Shown here: positions 17,719 to 25,485 of the stretch, piece after piece
Position numbering within the stretch: position 1 is the stretch's first letter
Layout of the letters: each line of letters begins with the position of its first letter
From: Viridibacterium sp047600765
GTDB taxonomy: Bacteria > Pseudomonadota > Gammaproteobacteria > Burkholderiales > Rhodocyclaceae
Direction: 5' to 3'
NCBI GenBank assembly: GCA_047600765.1
Contig: JASGKF010000002.1
Coordinates: 372,001 to 436,000 of the forward strand
DNA: 64,000 nt
Program-made: the position numbers and the translations under genes
Notes under the pieces: generated by a model
The model's input: only the letters and a program-made list of their open reading frames with translations
What the model was told of the DNA's origin: nothing
Database searches by the model: none

Positions 17719-19428
17719 ATGCGCCGCTTCCTTCGCCCCGCCTTGTTGCTGCTTGCCTGTGTGCCCGCCATTGCCCATGCATGGTGGAGCCCGGACTGGT
17801 CCCACCGTACCAAGGTGGTGCTCAACACCACGGCCAGTGGCGTCGAAACGAAGCAACCGGTGGTCGATCTGCCGGTCGCGCTGCGCCTGCATTCGGGCAA
17901 CCTGGATTTCTCGGCTGCCAAGCCGGACGGCAGCGACCTGCGTCTCGTTGCCGGCGATGACAAGACTCCTCTGAAGTTCCACGTCGAGAAGTTCGACAGC
18001 GTCAACGAACTGGCCATCGTCTGGGTGCGCCTGCCGACGCTGGCGGCCGGCAGCGACAAGAACGTGGTGTATGCCTATTACGGCAATGCGGCCGCCAACG
18101 CCGAAGTCGATGCGGCAGGCACCTACAGTGGTTCGCATCTGGCGGTTTTCCACTTCGGCGAGGCGGATGCGCCTGCGGTTGATTCGGTCGGCGGCCTCAA
18201 GACCGCGGCCCCGCTGGCAATCGATCCGAATGGTTTGCTCGGCAACGCTGTCAACGTGGGCGGCTCGCCGATTGCACTGGCGGGTGGCGAGCGCCTGAAG
18301 ATGGCGGCCGGCGGCGCGATGAGCGTGTCGATGTGGATCAAGGCCAATGAAGTCACGGGCGGCGTGCTCTATGAGCAAGGTGCCGTGCAGCTCAAGCTGG
18401 CCAGTGGTGCATTGGCTGGTCAGGCAGGCAGCGCGCGCGTTGCCGGCGGCGAGGTGAAGCCGGGTCAGTGGCATGTCGTGGCAATGACCATTGGTGCAGG
18501 CAAGCTGACCCTGTTCGTCGATGGCAAGCAGGTTGCACAAACCGATGCTGCGCTGCCCGAGCTCGCGGGTGACGTGAAGGTGGCTGTCGGTTACGCCGGC
18601 CTGCTCGACGAACTGCAGATCGCTGGCGCTGCGCGCAGCGAGGAGTTCCTGAAGCTGGCGTCTTCGGCAGCTGCTGCAGAAAGCAAGCTGATTGCCGCCA
18701 ACATCGAGGCGGAAGGCGAAGAGGCCGCGGAAGCTGGCGAGGAAGGTCACTTCGCGATCCTGATCAAGAACCTGACGACCGATGCCTGGGTGGTGATCGT
18801 CATCCTCGGCATCATGTTCGTCATCGCCGCCTGGGTGATGGTCGACAAGCAGCTGATGCTGACGCGCGTGAAGAGAGCCAACGATACGTTCATGGAGCGC
18901 TTCCGCGCGGCAGGCGATGACAAGCTGCTGACGATCACGCGCGACGACGTGATGGCCAGGGCGCCGCTCTACACGCTCTACGCTGCCGGCGTGCGCGAGA
19001 TCGAGAAGCGCTTTGCCGCGCGTGCCAGCGTGGGCGCCGCTGCGACCGAAGTGCTCAGCGGTGCGTCGATCGACGCCATCAAGGCCGCCGTCGATGCCGA
19101 CCAGGTGCGCGAGAACCACAAGCTCAACAACCTGATGGTGCTGCTGACGATTGCCATCTCGGGCGGCCCCTTCCTCGGCCTGCTGGGTACCGTGGTCGGC
19201 GTGATGATCACCTTCGCGGCCATCGCGGCGGCAGGCGACGTCAACGTCAACGCCATCGCACCGGGTATCGCGGCCGCACTGCTGGCGACCGTTGCTGGTC
19301 TCGGCGTCGCCATCCCCTCTTTGTTCGGCTACAACTGGCTCGCCGCGCAGATCAAGAACCAGACGGCGGACATGCAGATCTTCGTCGACGAGTTCGTGAC
19401 CCGCGTCGCCGAAAAGTACGGCGACTGA
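17719..19428 (+). CDS. DUF2341-LamG-MotA/TolQ/ExbB proton channel fusion
   Basis: 569 residues from the ATG at 17719 (a TTG at 17695 is possible). In order: signal peptide (cleavage after AHA, near residue 21); a DUF2341-type beta domain beginning WWSPDWSHRTKVVLN and running to about 150; a LamG/concanavalin-like region to about 310; a membrane helix (VVIVILGIMFVIAAWVMV, about 355-373); and a MotA/TolQ/ExbB domain with two hydrophobic helices (LMVLLTIAISGGPFLGLLGT and GIAAALLATVAGLGVAIPSL). Ordinary ExbB is about 240 residues without the periplasmic part, so the N-terminal sensing or binding module is the odd feature. It begins a same-strand gene run and is followed 10 bases later by exbD. 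Confidence 0.9.
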   Translation: MRRFLRPALLLLACVPAIAHAWWSPDWSHRTKVVLNTTASGVETKQPVVDLPVALRLHSGNLDFSAAKPDGSDLRLVAGDDKTPLKFHVEKFDSVNELAIVWVRLPTLAAGSDKNVVYAYYGNAAANAEVDAAGTYSGSHLAVFHFGEADAPAVDSVGGLKTAAPLAIDPNGLLGNAVNVGGSPIALAGGERLKMAAGGAMSVSMWIKANEVTGGVLYEQGAVQLKLASGALAGQAGSARVAGGEVKPGQWHVVAMTIGAGKLTLFVDGKQVAQTDAALPELAGDVKVAVGYAGLLDELQIAGAARSEEFLKLASSAAAAESKLIAANIEAEGEEAAEAGEEGHFAILIKNLTTDAWVVIVILGIMFVIAAWVMVDKQLMLTRVKRANDTFMERFRAAGDDKLLTITRDDVMARAPLYTLYAAGVREIEKRFAARASVGAAATEVLSGASIDAIKAAVDADQVRENHKLNNLMVLLTIAISGGPFLGLLGTVVGVMITFAAIAAAGDVNVNAIAPGIAAALLATVAGLGVAIPSLFGYNWLAAQIKNQTADMQIFVDEFVTRVAEKYGD

Positions 19429-19438
19429 CGGAGCGCAC

Positions 19439-19846
19439 ATGGCTGCCGACGTAAAGGGCGACAACCAGCTGTATGACGACATCAACGTCACGCCCATGCT
19501 GGACCTTGCCTATGTGCTGCTGGTCGTCTTCATCATCCTGACCACGGCCTCGGTGCAGGGCGTCAAGGTCAAGGAGCCGGTGACGACGGCCACGAAAAAT
19601 CTTGCCAAGCCGCAGACGCGTGCCATCACGGTGACGCGCGACGGTTCGATGTTCCTCGATGCCTACCCGGTGACGCTGGAAACCCTGCAGGAAGGTCTGG
19701 CGCGCTACAAGGCCGCCAATCCGTCCTTGCCCGTGGTGATCAAGGGTGATGCCGATGCGCAGTTCGAAAAGATCATGGCCGCGCTCGACATCTGCAAGCG
19801 CCTGGATATCACCGAGGTCGGCCTCGTCACCAAGCGCGCGCAGTAG
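19439..19846 (+). CDS. ExbD/TolR-family protein, first copy
   Basis: 135 residues. A short cytoplasmic N-terminus is followed by one membrane helix holding the essential aspartate (NVTPMLDLAYVLLVVFIIL), then a periplasmic domain. With ExbB it should form a proton-driven motor that energises a TonB- or TolA-like partner. It sits 10 bases after the ExbB fusion and 12 bases before a second ExbD gene. The two ExbD proteins share almost the same helix (MLDLAYVLLVVF, then TTASVQG) but differ in the periplasmic part, so they may form a hetero-oligomer. Confidence 0.92.
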   Translation: MAADVKGDNQLYDDINVTPMLDLAYVLLVVFIILTTASVQGVKVKEPVTTATKNLAKPQTRAITVTRDGSMFLDAYPVTLETLQEGLARYKAANPSLPVVIKGDADAQFEKIMAALDICKRLDITEVGLVTKRAQ

Positions 19847-19858
19847 AGAAGCGGAACC

Positions 19859-20260
19859 ATGCAAGTACAAGACGACGCCAAACCCTACGACACCATCAAC
19901 GTCACGCCCATGCTCGACCTGGCGTACGTGCTGCTGGTCGTCTTCATCCTTATGACCACGGCGTCGGTGCAGGGGCTGTCGATGAACCTGCCGAAGCCTT
20001 CGAACAAGCCCAGCACCGAGAAGCACGAGGTGCGCATCGTCAGGATCACGGGCGAAGGCCGGGTGCTCGTGAATGGCACGGCGGTCAGCATGCAGGAGCT
20101 GGAAGCGCAGATCATGCAGGCCCACGCGAAGGACAAGGACATGCAGGTCATGATCCAGGGCGAGGCACGTGCGCAGTACGCACTGGTCATCGCCGTGGTC
20201 GACCTGTGCAACAAACTGGGCGTGAACATGGGGCTCGCCACCTCGAAGATCGGTATCTGA
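19859..20260 (+). CDS. ExbD/TolR-family protein, second copy
   Basis: 133 residues, paralogous to the gene just upstream. The transmembrane segment (NVTPMLDLAYVLLVVFILM) keeps the proton-carrying aspartate. The periplasmic domain starts SMNLPKPSNKPSTEKHEVRI and ends near GLATSKIGI. A ribosome binding site (GAAGCGGAA) precedes the ATG. The next gene begins 3 bases after this stop, so translation is probably coupled. Two tandem exbD genes are found in several Exb-like clusters. Confidence 0.92.
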   Translation: MQVQDDAKPYDTINVTPMLDLAYVLLVVFILMTTASVQGLSMNLPKPSNKPSTEKHEVRIVRITGEGRVLVNGTAVSMQELEAQIMQAHAKDKDMQVMIQGEARAQYALVIAVVDLCNKLGVNMGLATSKIGI

Positions 20261-20263
20261 GCC

Positions 20264-20887
20264 ATGCAACGCGTGTTATGCCTGCTGATGCTCGGCGTGC
20301 TGCTGACGGCTTGCGAGAAAGGGCCAGAGAAGCCCAAGCAGAAGACCACGGTGACCCTGCTGCCGGATACGCCGCCACCTCCTCCACCCCCGCCGCCAAA
20401 GGATCTGCCACCACCTCCGCCCAAGGATGCGCCCAAGGAAGTGAAGATCGAAGTGCCCAAGCAGGACGCTCCTCCTCAGCAGGCCGAACAATTGAAGATG
20501 GACGGCCCCGCCGGTGATGGCCCGAGCAATTTCAGCGCAGGTGAGGTCAAGGGCGACTACACCGGCCAGCAACTTGGCGAGAAGGGCGGCACGCTGGCTG
20601 GCGTTGACCGCATGGTCTTTGAAACCTACAAGACGCGCCTGCAGCGCCTGTTGCAGGAAGAGCTCGTGAAGATGAAAGAACTCAAGGATGCGGACTACCG
20701 CATCCCCGCGCGCATCCGTCGTGAGGGGGCGCAATGGACGGTGATGCTGCCCAATTCAACCGGCGATGCGAAGAAGGATGAGCTCCTGCGCGAAGCCGTG
20801 GCGCGCGCCATCCAGCGCGAGGCGCCGCCCGCTTCCACGCCGCAGAGTGGCTTCGATATCCGTGTCTCCAACAAACTTCTGAACTGA
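20264..20887 (+). CDS. Proline-rich TonB-like lipoprotein
   Basis: 207 residues. The N-terminus has a lipobox (LLTAC, Cys17), followed by a linker rich in PPPPPPPPPKD repeats (about 35-55), and then KEVKIEVPKQ. The C-terminal 80 residues (YKTRLQRLLQEELVK, YRIPARIRREGAQWTVMLPN, DELLREAVARAIQ) fit the general pattern of a TonB C-terminal domain. Normal TonB is held in the inner membrane by an uncleaved helix. A lipid anchor with Glu at +2 would by the usual rule go to the outer membrane, which would be odd for an energy transducer. The lipobox may not be used. It follows two exbD genes, as tonB often does. Confidence 0.75.
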   Translation: MQRVLCLLMLGVLLTACEKGPEKPKQKTTVTLLPDTPPPPPPPPPKDLPPPPPKDAPKEVKIEVPKQDAPPQQAEQLKMDGPAGDGPSNFSAGEVKGDYTGQQLGEKGGTLAGVDRMVFETYKTRLQRLLQEELVKMKELKDADYRIPARIRREGAQWTVMLPNSTGDAKKDELLREAVARAIQREAPPASTPQSGFDIRVSNKLLN

Positions 20888-20897
20888 CCCCTTCATC

Positions 20898-22565
20898 ATG
20901 AAACGCCAGGACTTCGCCCGCCGCCTTCGCCCGCTCGCACTCGCCGTCTTGCTGAGTGTCGGCGCCACCGCTGCCCATGCTGACGAGCGCGAGGCGCTGG
21001 AGCGTCTGCGCCAGACCACGCTCAACATCATCAACGCACTGGTCGAGGCAGGCGTGCTGACACGTGAACGGGCCAACGAGCTGATCCGCGATGCCGAAGA
21101 GAAGGCCGCTTTCCAGGTGGCGCTGGCGCGCGAGAAGGCTGGCGAACCGGTCAAGGATGCAACGCCAGCGGCGAGCACGCCGGTGCGCGTGCAGTACATC
21201 CCCGAGAGCACGAAGAAAGAAATCCGCGATCAGATCCGCAAGGAAGTGCTGAGCCAGGCGCGCGAAGAGCACTGGGCAGACCCCAACGCGATTCCGAGCT
21301 GGCTCGACAAGATCAAGCTAGGTGGCGACATCCTGACGCGCTACCAGTTCGACAACTACGACAGTACGAATACCAAGCCGCGCGACTACGTGTATTCCAG
21401 CCCCGGTGCGACGACGCGCAACGGCACGTTCGCCAACACCGGTGACACGGCGGGCAACACGACGGACGACATGAGCCAGCTGCGCCTGCGCGTGCGCCTC
21501 GCAGCCGACATCAAGATGAGCAAGGACACCACGGCCGGCTTGCGTTTTGCCAGTGGCAACAGCGACAGCCGCGTGTCAACCACGCAGACCTTGGGTGGCA
21601 CCTTCAACAAGTACTCGCTGTGGCTGGATCGTGGCTTCATCAAGCACTCGCTGTCGGACTACTTCCATCTGTCAGCGGGTCGCATGGCTAATCCTTTCGT
21701 AAGCTCGGATCTCGTGTGGGACGACAACATCAACTTCGATGGTCTGTCGCTCAATGTGCGTGATCGTCTTGCAGATGGTTTCGTGCCTTATGCCACGATG
21801 GGTGTGTTCCCGCTGGCCACTGAGAGTCAGCCGAAGGCAGGCTTCAGCCGCACGCTGTTGGCAGCGCAAATCGGTGCAGCCAATGATCTGAGTGCAAAGA
21901 CGCGCGGGTCTCTGGGCCTTGCCTACTACCGATACCGCAATCTGGAAGGCCGCCCAGAAGGCGATTCGTCCTTCACGCCGACTACCACGAACAGCTACGG
22001 CAGCACCGAATACAGCTCGTCGCAGCGTCAGAAGGGCAACACACTGGTGCGCCTCAACGCGCCGTCCGATGCGTCCACGACGAATGTCTGGGGGCTGGCT
22101 TCCAAGTTCGCCCCGCTGCACTTCGGCAGCAGCGTGGACTACGCGCGCTCCGACACCCTGCACGTCGTTGCCAGTGCGGACTTCGTCAAGAACATGGCTT
22201 TTGATCGCAACGAGATCGAGAAGCGCACGGGCGTTCGCCTCACCGATGGCAGCGCGACGGGTTACCAGTTCCGCATGCTGGTCGGCACGCCGGCCGTGCG
22301 CAAGAAGAGTGAGTGGAATGCCAGCCTGACCTTCCGCCGCCTTGGCAGCGATGCCGTGCCCGATGCCTTCGCTGAAGGCACGCTGGGTGGCGGTGGCACC
22401 AACGTGCGCGGCTACATCATGGGCTTCAACTACGGCGTCGATAGCGGCACGGTGCTGGGCTTCAAGTACCTGTCGGGCAGCAGCATCGATTCGCCGACGA
22501 CACGTAACAGCAGTGACAAGTTCCGCCTCAACACTTACCAGGTGGATCTGGGTGTGGGCTTCTGA
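20898..22565 (+). CDS. Putative outer-membrane porin (Porin_5 type)
   Basis: 555 residues. Signal peptide (cleavage after AHA, near residue 28), then a charged helical stretch (about 30-130: ALERLRQTTLNIINALVEAG and ELIRDAEEKAAF) that could form a periplasmic coiled coil. A long beta-barrel follows, with strands such as KIKLGGDILTRYQFDNYDS and SQLRLRVRLAADIKM, and the final strand YQVDLGVGF ends in Phe. The architecture fits the Porin_5 putative porins. It lies 10 bases after the TonB-like gene and may be the outer-membrane target or partner of the ExbB/ExbD module. Confidence 0.85.
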   Translation: MKRQDFARRLRPLALAVLLSVGATAAHADEREALERLRQTTLNIINALVEAGVLTRERANELIRDAEEKAAFQVALAREKAGEPVKDATPAASTPVRVQYIPESTKKEIRDQIRKEVLSQAREEHWADPNAIPSWLDKIKLGGDILTRYQFDNYDSTNTKPRDYVYSSPGATTRNGTFANTGDTAGNTTDDMSQLRLRVRLAADIKMSKDTTAGLRFASGNSDSRVSTTQTLGGTFNKYSLWLDRGFIKHSLSDYFHLSAGRMANPFVSSDLVWDDNINFDGLSLNVRDRLADGFVPYATMGVFPLATESQPKAGFSRTLLAAQIGAANDLSAKTRGSLGLAYYRYRNLEGRPEGDSSFTPTTTNSYGSTEYSSSQRQKGNTLVRLNAPSDASTTNVWGLASKFAPLHFGSSVDYARSDTLHVVASADFVKNMAFDRNEIEKRTGVRLTDGSATGYQFRMLVGTPAVRKKSEWNASLTFRRLGSDAVPDAFAEGTLGGGGTNVRGYIMGFNYGVDSGTVLGFKYLSGSSIDSPTTRNSSDKFRLNTYQVDLGVGF

Positions 22566-22578
22566 CAGGAGGTGTGCC

Positions 22579-23259
22579 ATGAACATGCGTATTACGGGTC
22601 TGTTGTGTCTTTGCGCCGTGATGGCGCAGCCCCTGCAAGCTGAAGAGAAGGGCGGCAAGAGCCAGGAACAGGTGCGACGTCTGCGTCAGCAGGTGCAGCA
22701 GCTGCAACAGGCGCAGCAGGCCGGGCAGCAGACCCAGCAGCAACTGACGCAGGAAAAGTCGGCGCTCGACGAGCAGCTGAAGAAGCGTGCCGGCGAGCTG
22801 GGCGGTGCGCGCAAGAAGCTGGCCGATGCCGAGCGCGAGCGCGACGAGTTGCGCCAGACCCTGCAGCGTGCCGATCAGGAACGTGACGCGCTGAAGGCGC
22901 GACTCGACGAGACGACGAGCAAGCTGGCCAGCGCGGAACAGTCGCAGCGCGAGACCAGCAGCAAGCTGCGCGCCAGCGAGTCGGATCTGACCGGTGTGAA
23001 GACCAGCCTGGTAGCCGAGCAGGCCGAGCGTTCGCGTTGCGAGGCAAACAACGTCGCGCTCTACCAGCATGGCCGCGAGCTGCTGCAGGCTTATCGCGAC
23101 AAGGGCGTCGTGACCTCGATCTCCCATCGCGAGCCCTTGCTGGGGTTGGGGCAGGTGAAGATGGAAAACCTGCTCGAAGAGTATCGCGACAAGCTGGATG
23201 CGCAACGACGCAAGTCTGCCGAAGCGCCAGTGGCCGGGCATGTCGCCGCCGGTAAATGA
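22579..23259 (+). CDS. Periplasmic coiled-coil protein of unknown function
   Basis: 226 residues from the ATG at 22579, which has a strong ribosome binding site (AGGAGGTG). Signal peptide with cleavage after LQA (near residue 21), then an almost continuous coiled coil from about 30 to 165 (runs of Q, E, K and R with heptad leucines: VRRLRQQVQQLQQAQQ, LKARLDETTSKLASAEQSQ). A short C-terminal part with one cysteine follows (RCEANNVALYQHGRELLQAY). It resembles other DNA-repeat-like or spacer periplasmic proteins in shape only. It lies between the porin and the protease genes of the same run. Confidence 0.75.
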   Translation: MNMRITGLLCLCAVMAQPLQAEEKGGKSQEQVRRLRQQVQQLQQAQQAGQQTQQQLTQEKSALDEQLKKRAGELGGARKKLADAERERDELRQTLQRADQERDALKARLDETTSKLASAEQSQRETSSKLRASESDLTGVKTSLVAEQAERSRCEANNVALYQHGRELLQAYRDKGVVTSISHREPLLGLGQVKMENLLEEYRDKLDAQRRKSAEAPVAGHVAAGK

Positions 23260-23959
23260 GCCGGGCAGCCTGACTGCCGATCAGGTAGCAGGCAGCCGCA
23301 CTGCGCTCATTGATCGCGCAGTGCTGGCGCGCGCCTTGCCGTTCGCGCTGTTCATGCTGGTGCTGGCGATCCGCAGCAAGCTGCCGCAGCCGCTCTCGCT
23401 GTGGCTCTATCCCGTGCAGGCTGGTCTTGCCGCGCTGGCCATGGCGTACTTCTGGCGTGATTACGGCGAGCTGCGGATAACGCGTTCGCCATGGCATCCG
23501 CGGGCTGGTGTCGCGGGTCTGTTGCTGGGCATCCTGGTCTTCATGCTGTGGATTCACCTGGACTTCGCGCCGTTGAATCTCGGCGCATCAGTGGCCGTTG
23601 CGCCACCCATGTCGGACGGTGTGCCCGACTGGCGCTGGATCGTGTTGCGTCTGGCGGGCGCCGCTCTGGTCGTGCCGGTGATGGAGGAGTTGTTCTGGCG
23701 CAGTTTCGTGATGCGCTGGCTGGAGTCGCGCCACTTCCTGCAGGTGCAGCCGCTCGCCGTCAGCCTGCGCTCCTTGCTGGTGGCGGCACTGGTGTTCGGG
23801 CTGGAGCACCACCTGTGGTTCGCTGGCCTGCTGGCGGGTCTCGCGTATGCCTGGCTTTATCGCCGCTTCGGCTTGTGGACGGCGATCTTCTCGCATGCCA
23901 TTACCAACCTGTCGCTGGGCCTGTGGGTGCTGCATTCCGGGCAGTGGCAGTTCTGGTAA
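23240..23959 (+). CDS. CAAX-protease-like (CPBP) membrane protein, exosortase-associated type
   Basis: 239 residues from the ATG at 23240, which overlaps the previous gene by 20 bases; an ATG at 23198 is also possible. Several membrane helices are visible. The family motifs are EELFWRSFVMRW (the EExxxR motif, about residue 150), FGLEHHLWFAG and HAITN. These are the metal-binding glutamates and histidines of CPBP intramembrane proteases. The overall form matches the CAAX-prenyl-protease-related proteins that accompany PEP-CTERM/exosortase systems. Its substrate is not known. Three PEP-CTERM proteins elsewhere in the window make a link to sorting reasonable. Confidence 0.82.
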   Translation: MSPPVNEPGSLTADQVAGSRTALIDRAVLARALPFALFMLVLAIRSKLPQPLSLWLYPVQAGLAALAMAYFWRDYGELRITRSPWHPRAGVAGLLLGILVFMLWIHLDFAPLNLGASVAVAPPMSDGVPDWRWIVLRLAGAALVVPVMEELFWRSFVMRWLESRHFLQVQPLAVSLRSLLVAALVFGLEHHLWFAGLLAGLAYAWLYRRFGLWTAIFSHAITNLSLGLWVLHSGQWQFW

Positions 23960-23967
23960 GGCCGGCT

Positions 23968-24606
23968 TTGCGTCGTCTGGCAGCGTGCATGTGCGCTGCT
24001 GCGAGCCTGCCGGCAGCCGCCTACATGACCGATTTTGCCGTGCCGCTGATCGAACGCATGCAGGCCCGCTTTGGCGCGCAGTCGTCCGAGCGGTTCTCTG
24101 CCTGGAGCCAGGCCTTGCGCAGCGTTGGTGGCAACGAACGTCAACGCCTCGCGGCCGTGAACGCGCTGGCCAATCGTGCCCCCTGGAGCAGCGATGACCT
24201 GACCTGGGGGCAGACCGACTACTGGGCCACACCGGGCGAGTTCATCGCACGCCAGACCGGTGACTGCGAAGACTATGTGATCGCCAAGTACTTCAGCCTT
24301 CTCGCGCTGGGCGTCGATCCGGCGAGTCTGCGGCTCACCTATGTGCGAGCCTTCATGGATGGTCAGCTGACGCCGCACATGGTGCTGGCCTGGTACGCGC
24401 AGCCCGATGCCGAACCCCTGTTGCTCGACAATCTCGATCCGCGTCTGCTGTCGGCATCACAGCGCCCCGACCTGTCACCGCTGTTCAGCATTGCCGGTAG
24501 TGCGGCCATGCCCGTACGAGAGGGGGGGCGTGCACGGCAGATCAGCGACGTGACGCTGAGCCGTTGGGAGGCGTTGCAGAAGCGCGTCGCGCTGGAGCGT
24601 GACTGA
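23968..24606 (+). CDS. LapG-like transglutaminase-fold cysteine protease (BTLCP family)
   Basis: 212 residues from the TTG at 23968, chosen because TAAGG lies at the right distance before it and it yields a signal peptide (MRRLAACMCAAASLPAAAYM). The catalytic triad of the family is visible: Cys100 in QTGDCEDYVIAKYFSL, His137 in TPHMVLAWY and Asp154 in LLLDNLDP. Acidic residues flanking the cysteine match the calcium site of LapG. LapG is a periplasmic protease that cuts large adhesins at di-alanine motifs, under control of the c-di-GMP receptor LapD. The adhesin in this locus has a C-terminal PAAG. No lapD is visible in the window. Confidence 0.88.
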   Translation: MRRLAACMCAAASLPAAAYMTDFAVPLIERMQARFGAQSSERFSAWSQALRSVGGNERQRLAAVNALANRAPWSSDDLTWGQTDYWATPGEFIARQTGDCEDYVIAKYFSLLALGVDPASLRLTYVRAFMDGQLTPHMVLAWYAQPDAEPLLLDNLDPRLLSASQRPDLSPLFSIAGSAAMPVREGGRARQISDVTLSRWEALQKRVALERD

Positions 24607-24623
24607 GTTGCAGAGGGGGAATG

Positions 24624-24655
24624 AAAAAGGCCCTGCCTCGTGAGAGTGCAGGGCC
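24624..24655 (-). terminator. Terminator of the minus-strand PEP-CTERM gene
   Basis: The stem GGCCCTGC/GCAGGGCC has an 11-base loop. Read on the minus strand it is followed by a run of five T. It lies between convergent genes and may also slow transcription from the plus strand. Confidence 0.8.
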
Positions 24656-24692
24656 GGACCGGGCGGGATGCGACGACGTTGTCGCGCCAGGC

Positions 24693-25460
24693 CTACACGC
24701 GACGGCGTGCAATGAGACCGAGGATGCCGAGGCCGGCGAGCAGCATGGCGTAGCTGCTGGCTTCGGGCACAGCGGCGACGGCGAAGTTGCCGCCCAGCAT
24801 GCCGGCAACGCTGCCTTCGACAGCTTGCAGGCCGGTGCTGCCAAGGGTGCTGTGCATGAAGGCCGACAGCGTGATCTGCTGGCCGACATTGGCGAGGAAG
24901 GAGAAGCTCACCGGCGCATCGGGGCTGCTGGCAGCATCGGGTGCCCACAGCCAGTTGCCCAGCATGCTGCTGCCCGAAGTGATGGCGATATCCATCTGCA
25001 GCGTGCTGCCTGCGACGTCGGCAAGGCCCAGGGCGCTGGCCAGACCGCTGAAGCTCACCTGCACGGGCGAGCCAAGGGCTTCGCCATCACTGGCGATACT
25101 CAGCGTGATCAGCGGCACGGACACGAAGGCTTCTGCCAGCAAGTCCTTGCCTGCAGCGGCAGCCAGGTACTGCGTGGTGCTCATCGAGAAGCTCTGGCTG
25201 TTGCCGATGAAGTACGCATCTGCCACGTAGCCGTGGCTCAGGCCGGCGGCATCGAAGCTGCGCGTGCCAAGCAGGCCCACATCGCCACCGGCGGACAGAT
25301 CGATGGCGTCGTCGTTGAAGAATTCGCTGCTGGTCGTGCTGGCGATATAGCCGCCGGCTGCGAGGTGGTCGACAACGTCGAGGCGGGCCGCCTGAGCGAC
25401 GCTGCAGCACAGGGCCAGCATGGTGCTGCCCAGCAACTTGAAGAGGATCTTCTGGTTCAT
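24693..25460 (-). CDS. PEP-CTERM sorting domain protein
   Basis: 255 residues. Signal peptide with cleavage near AQA-ARL (residue 24). The body has no recognised catalytic domain. The C-terminus is a complete PEP-CTERM signal: VPEASSYAMLLAGLGILG, then LIARRRV. The tripartite form is close to that of the protein at 1146, so the same exosortase probably processes both. It lies 25 bases downstream of the 5'-nucleotidase gene on the same strand, so the two are probably co-transcribed. A stretch VVDHLAAGGYIASTTSSEFF near the N-terminus gives no functional clue. Confidence 0.9.
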   Translation of the reverse strand: MNQKILFKLLGSTMLALCCSVAQAARLDVVDHLAAGGYIASTTSSEFFNDDAIDLSAGGDVGLLGTRSFDAAGLSHGYVADAYFIGNSQSFSMSTTQYLAAAAGKDLLAEAFVSVPLITLSIASDGEALGSPVQVSFSGLASALGLADVAGSTLQMDIAITSGSSMLGNWLWAPDAASSPDAPVSFSFLANVGQQITLSAFMHSTLGSTGLQAVEGSVAGMLGGNFAVAAVPEASSYAMLLAGLGILGLIARRRV

Positions 25461-25485
25461 GTCATGTTCTCCTGTTCGTCAGCAC

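Noticed and set aside
17341..19497. A 718-codon minus-strand open frame opposite the ExbB fusion
   Set aside because: Shadow of the plus-strand coding sequence; the plus-strand protein has recognisable domains and membrane helices.
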